NCBI GenBank assembly: GCA_017420625.1
Contig: JAFOIR010000105.1
Location: forward strand, 1-5,080
Reading direction: 5' to 3'
Source: Bacillota bacterium
GTDB taxonomy: Bacteria; Bacillota_A; Clostridia; Lachnospirales; Bianqueaceae
DNA: 5,080 nucleotides
In this document: positions 1-5,080 of the stretch, piece after piece
How positions within the stretch are numbered: the stretch's first letter is position 1
Layout of the letters: each line of letters opens with the position of its first letter
Translations under genes and position numbers: made by a program
The notes under the pieces: generated by a model
Database searches by the model: none
What the model saw: the letters and a program-made list of their open reading frames with translations, nothing else
What the model was told of the DNA's origin: nothing

Positions 1-326
1 GGCATGAAGGAAAGTTCCACAAAGGGCTTCATGCCGGCGGCAAGGACGTTGTCATAGGCAACGCCGCAAGCGTTGAAGTTATATTCTTTGAATGCTTCAC
101 TGCCGGGGATCGGCATCATCATGGAAAGATCGTTGAAGGTCCGCATATCATCGTCAAAGATGCCGTGGAAACGGACCCGTTCGATCCCGAGTGTATCGTG
201 GATAAAGGCGAGCTGCCTGGTATAGTCGGTCCGAAGGGCCAGCAGCGCATGGCCGGATCCCACGCAGAACTGCCAGTGTTTCTTATGAGGAACCAGCGGT
301 GCATTCTGAGAAATGTTGATTTTCAT
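1..326 (-). CDS. GH39 family glycoside hydrolase (beta-xylosidase-like), N-terminal part
   Basis: Partial gene: the start is inside the window and the 3' end runs off the left edge, leaving 108 complete residues. The translation has the GH39 N-terminal pattern: W18-QFCVGSGHALLAL, followed by DYTRQLAFIHDTLGIERVRFHGIFDDDMRTF (residues 34-64), where family members have the first beta/alpha units of the TIM barrel and a RxHG-x-x-x-DDM segment. GH39 contains retaining beta-xylosidases, alpha-L-iduronidases and some less characterised enzymes; the acid/base and nucleophile Glu residues lie outside the window, so substrate and activity cannot be confirmed. The ATG at 326-324 is supported by a perfect AGGAGG (334-339) seven bases upstream. 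No signal peptide is visible, so a cytoplasmic enzyme acting on imported oligosaccharides is likely. It is transcribed divergently from the YhhN-led operon. Confidence 0.82.
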   Translation of the reverse strand, partial: MKINISQNAPLVPHKKHWQFCVGSGHALLALRTDYTRQLAFIHDTLGIERVRFHGIFDDDMRTFNDLSMMMPIPGSEAFKEYNFNACGVAYDNVLAAGMKPFVELSFM

Positions 327-364
327 GGAAAAGCCTCCTGTTTTGGCATGATAATTACTTATTT

Positions 365-373
365 AGTATACCA
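365..373 (-). promoter_or_regulatory. Putative extended -10 promoter for the GH39 gene
   Basis: Read on the minus strand this is TGG-TATACT, an extended -10 element (TGn plus five of six bases of TATAAT). The predicted start is near 358, leaving a leader of about 30 nt before the AGGAGG and ATG. The -35 position with a 17-bp spacer (388-393, ACTATA on the minus strand) is poor, as is common with extended -10 promoters. It overlaps the -35 region of the opposing promoter. Inferred from sequence only. Confidence 0.5.
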
Positions 374-398
374 CAGAATGGGTGAAATATAGTATAAT
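370..398 (+). promoter_or_regulatory. Putative sigma-A-type promoter for the yhhN-lipid kinase-GH1-ROK operon
   Basis: A perfect TATAAT lies at 393-398. With a 17-bp spacer the -35 box is ACCACA (370-375), matching TTGACA only in its last three bases, so the promoter may need an activator or be modest in strength. The predicted start is near 405, about 38 nt before the ATG at 443. No other good promoter or terminator was seen between the four downstream genes. Confidence 0.5.
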
Positions 399-442
399 GA
401 ATCAACAGATTAAGTAAAGCTGACCGAAAGGCAGGTGAGAAC

Positions 443-1108
443 ATGAAGATCTTCTGGCTCGTCCTGTACATTGTCGCTTCAGCGATCCATCTTTACCACA
501 GCTGGAAAGACGATGCAAACAAACGCCGCTTGACCAAGCCGTTCCTGCTGGTTTTCCTCATCCTTTTCTATCTTTTTTCTGGTAAACAAATCAAAATCTT
601 TCTGCTCCTGGCGCTGATCTTCAGCTGGCTGGGTGACGTCCTGCTGATCCCGAAAGGACACGGATGGTTCACCGCCGGCGGCATCAGCTTTCTTTTCAGT
701 CATATCTACTTCATTCTGACCTATACGGACCATATCCTCTATGAAAATGTCGTCTGGCTGATCGTGATCCCGGCAGCGATCCTTTACTATGCTGTCGCGC
801 TCCTGATCATCCGCGCACTTAAGGATACGACGCCCAAGCCGATGGTCGTTCCCATGTATCTTTACCTCATCGCGAACAGCACCATGAATCTCTTTGCGCT
901 GATGCAGCTTTTCTCCCATCGAAACGGCGCAGCCTGGGTGGCATTCATCGGTGCGGTTCTGTTCTATATTTCCGACTGTACGCTGTTCCTGGTTCGTTAT
1001 TATAAGAAGAATCCGGATCTGATCTTCAAAAAGCACTTTACTGTAATGCTAACCTATCTGGCAGGCGAACTGCTGATCGTTCTCGGCGTTCTCGGCCTGG
1101 CCGGATGA
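443..1108 (+). CDS. YhhN/TMEM86-family membrane protein (lysoplasmalogenase-like)
   Basis: A 221-residue, highly hydrophobic protein with about eight predicted membrane helices (roughly residues 2-20, 33-47, 51-69, 76-97, 103-123, 133-156, 164-184 and 200-219), close to the usual family length of about 210-230. Family landmarks visible are TKP (31-33), FSWLGDVLL (60-68, conserved Asp65), GxSFLxSHxxY (80-89, His87) and LFYISDCTLF (173-182, conserved Asp178). The two intramembrane Asp residues are the family hallmark. Characterised members (mammalian TMEM86B, Legionella YhhN) hydrolyse the vinyl-ether bond of lysoplasmalogens, giving a fatty aldehyde and a glycerophospho-compound; this fits an anaerobe that may make plasmalogens, but activity here is inferred. 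The start follows AGGTGA (433-438). It is first in a four-gene apparent operon, 31 bp before a lipid kinase. Confidence 0.85.
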   Translation: MKIFWLVLYIVASAIHLYHSWKDDANKRRLTKPFLLVFLILFYLFSGKQIKIFLLLALIFSWLGDVLLIPKGHGWFTAGGISFLFSHIYFILTYTDHILYENVVWLIVIPAAILYYAVALLIIRALKDTTPKPMVVPMYLYLIANSTMNLFALMQLFSHRNGAAWVAFIGAVLFYISDCTLFLVRYYKKNPDLIFKKHFTVMLTYLAGELLIVLGVLGLAG

Positions 1109-1139
1109 CATATCGTCAAAGAAAACAGGAGGGACCCAC

Positions 1140-4380
<3,241 letters not shown>

Positions 4381-4383
4381 AGA

Positions 4384-5079
4384 TTACATGACCAGATAGG
4401 CTCCGTCCACCGGGATGACGGCGCCGTTTACATAGTCGGAAGCGTCGGAGGCCAGGAAAACACAGGGACCGGCCATATCCTCGGGCACGCCCCAACGTCC
4501 AGCCGGGATCCGGCTGAGGATCGAAGAGCTTCTGACCGGATCTTCGAGAAGGGCGGTATTCATGTCGGTCGCCATATAGCCGGGAGCCAGCGCATTGACC
4601 TGGATCCCTTTTCCGGCCCAGCCGACCGCCAGCGACTTCGTCAGCTGCGCGATGCCGCCCTTGCTGGCTGCATAGGCGGGGATCCGGATTCCGCCGAAGA
4701 AGCTGATCATCGAGGCTAGATTTATGATCTTGCCCTTTCCCTGTTTCAGCATGATGCGTCCGGCCAGCTGGCAGAGCTCAAAGCAGGAAGTGAGATTGAC
4801 CTCGATCACCTCGTCCCAGTCTTCGATCGGGAATTCTTCCAGCTCATGACGGCGCTGGATCCCGGCACAGTTGACCAGAATATCCAGTTTCCCGCTGGTG
4901 ATCTCCAGCACCTGATCGAATCCTTTTTTCAGTGATTCGCGGTTGGCAAGATCCGCCTGTACGAAGGGATATTCGTCCGTTTCCGGTGTGCTTCGGCTCA
5001 TCAGAACCACAGATGCGCCGGCATCGGCAAGACCTTTGGCCATGCCAAGGGCGAGTCCTCTTCCGCCGGTAACAAGAGC
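4384..5079 (-). CDS. kduD: SDR oxidoreductase, KduD-like (2-dehydro-3-deoxy-D-gluconate 5-dehydrogenase / 2-deoxy-D-gluconate 3-dehydrogenase), missing N-terminus
   Basis: The reading frame is open to the right edge: 231 visible residues, with perhaps 10-15 missing at the N-terminus (KduD is about 253 residues). It is a classical short-chain dehydrogenase: cofactor loop VTGGRGLALG (visible residues 3-12), NCAG (70-73) in place of NNAG, and tetrad Asn95, Ser123, Tyr136 and Lys140 (YAASK). KduD-specific stretches are IINLASMISFFGGIR, APGYMATD, RIPAGRWG and ASDYVNGAVIPVDGAYL. KduD interconverts 3-deoxy-D-glycero-2,5-hexodiulosonate and 2-keto-3-deoxygluconate with NAD(H) in pectin/uronate breakdown. 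Related SDRs act on gluconate or other keto-sugars, so the substrate is not fixed. The Ser-Arg after strand beta-2 (VVLMSRS) could allow NADP(H). The glycine loop is one residue short compared with KduD. The gene is convergent with the ROK kinase, 3 bp away; its promoter lies outside the window. Confidence 0.85.
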   Translation of the reverse strand, partial: ALVTGGRGLALGMAKGLADAGASVVLMSRSTPETDEYPFVQADLANRESLKKGFDQVLEITSGKLDILVNCAGIQRRHELEEFPIEDWDEVIEVNLTSCFELCQLAGRIMLKQGKGKIINLASMISFFGGIRIPAYAASKGGIAQLTKSLAVGWAGKGIQVNALAPGYMATDMNTALLEDPVRSSSILSRIPAGRWGVPEDMAGPCVFLASDASDYVNGAVIPVDGAYLVM

Positions 5080-5080
5080 C

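Larger units (their letters stand above)
355..417. repeat. 7-bp inverted repeat enclosing the divergent promoters
   Basis: TTACTTA at 355-361 and its exact reverse complement TAAGTAA at 411-417 are separated by 49 bp. Each arm lies at or just after the predicted transcription start of one of the two divergent promoters. This could be a pair of operator half-sites or one-arm contacts, but the arms are short and AT-rich, so chance is a real alternative. Confidence 0.3.

Noticed and set aside
165..392. A 75-codon plus-strand frame across the GH39 start and the promoter region
   Set aside because: It overlaps the GH39 coding sequence antisense, runs through both promoters, and its product has no recognisable feature.
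327..442. A catabolite-response (cre) operator or riboswitch in the divergent intergenic region
   Set aside because: I found no match to the cre consensus and no extended structured leader; the plus-strand leader is only about 38 nt.
479..1036. A 185-codon minus-strand frame opposite the YhhN gene
   Set aside because: Its highly charged translation is the expected complement of hydrophobic membrane-helix codons; there is no ribosome binding site or family match.
4418..4427. The perfect palindrome ACGGCGCCGT near the ROK/SDR junction as a possible terminator
   Set aside because: It has no loop and no following T-run, and it lies within SDR coding sequence; a 10-bp GC-rich palindrome can be explained by the codons there.

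Overview
The window looks like chromosomal DNA of a bacterium of the Bacillota (Firmicutes), probably an anaerobic, carbohydrate-using, gut-type organism. The grounds are strong Shine-Dalgarno sites (AGGAGG or close variants) before nearly every gene, tight operon packing, the protein families present and a roughly even base composition judged by eye. The assignment is an inference; there is no rRNA or lineage-specific marker. No RNA gene, CRISPR array, insertion sequence or phage gene was seen.

Layout. (1) Positions 1-326, minus strand: the first 108 residues of a family GH39 glycoside hydrolase (beta-xylosidase type), cut by the left edge. (2) Positions 327-442: a short AT-rich divergent intergenic region with two overlapping sigma-A-like promoters, one per direction, enclosed by a 7-bp inverted repeat. 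(3) Positions 443-4380, plus strand: four genes in apparent operon order. They are a YhhN/TMEM86-type membrane protein (lysoplasmalogenase family), a soluble diacylglycerol/lipid kinase of the YegS/BmrU/DgkB type, a GH1 6-phospho-beta-glucosidase, and a zinc-motif-less ROK sugar kinase resembling beta-glucoside kinase BglK. The spacings are 31 bp, 20 bp and a 4-bp ATGA overlap. (4) Positions 4384-5079, minus strand: a KduD-like short-chain dehydrogenase, cut by the right edge, whose stop codon lies 3 bp from the ROK stop codon.

How the genes may work together. The GH1 enzyme carries the Ser-x6-Lys-x-Tyr 6-phosphate-binding motif and is translationally coupled to the ROK kinase. The simplest reading is a PTS-independent route: a beta-glucoside enters unphosphorylated, the ROK kinase phosphorylates it with ATP, and the GH1 enzyme cleaves it to glucose 6-phosphate plus an aglycone or sugar. 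GH39 and KduD on either side fit a plant-polysaccharide setting (xylan-type and pectin/uronate-type sugars). The two leading genes concern membrane lipids (plasmalogen or lysolipid breakdown and diacylglycerol recycling), and their presence in the same apparent transcript is the least expected part.

I see no strong case for a wholly new system. The points most worth checking are an unusual substitution at the sugar-binding Glu of the ROK kinase, the lipid/glycoside gene mixture, and the compact divergent promoter region.
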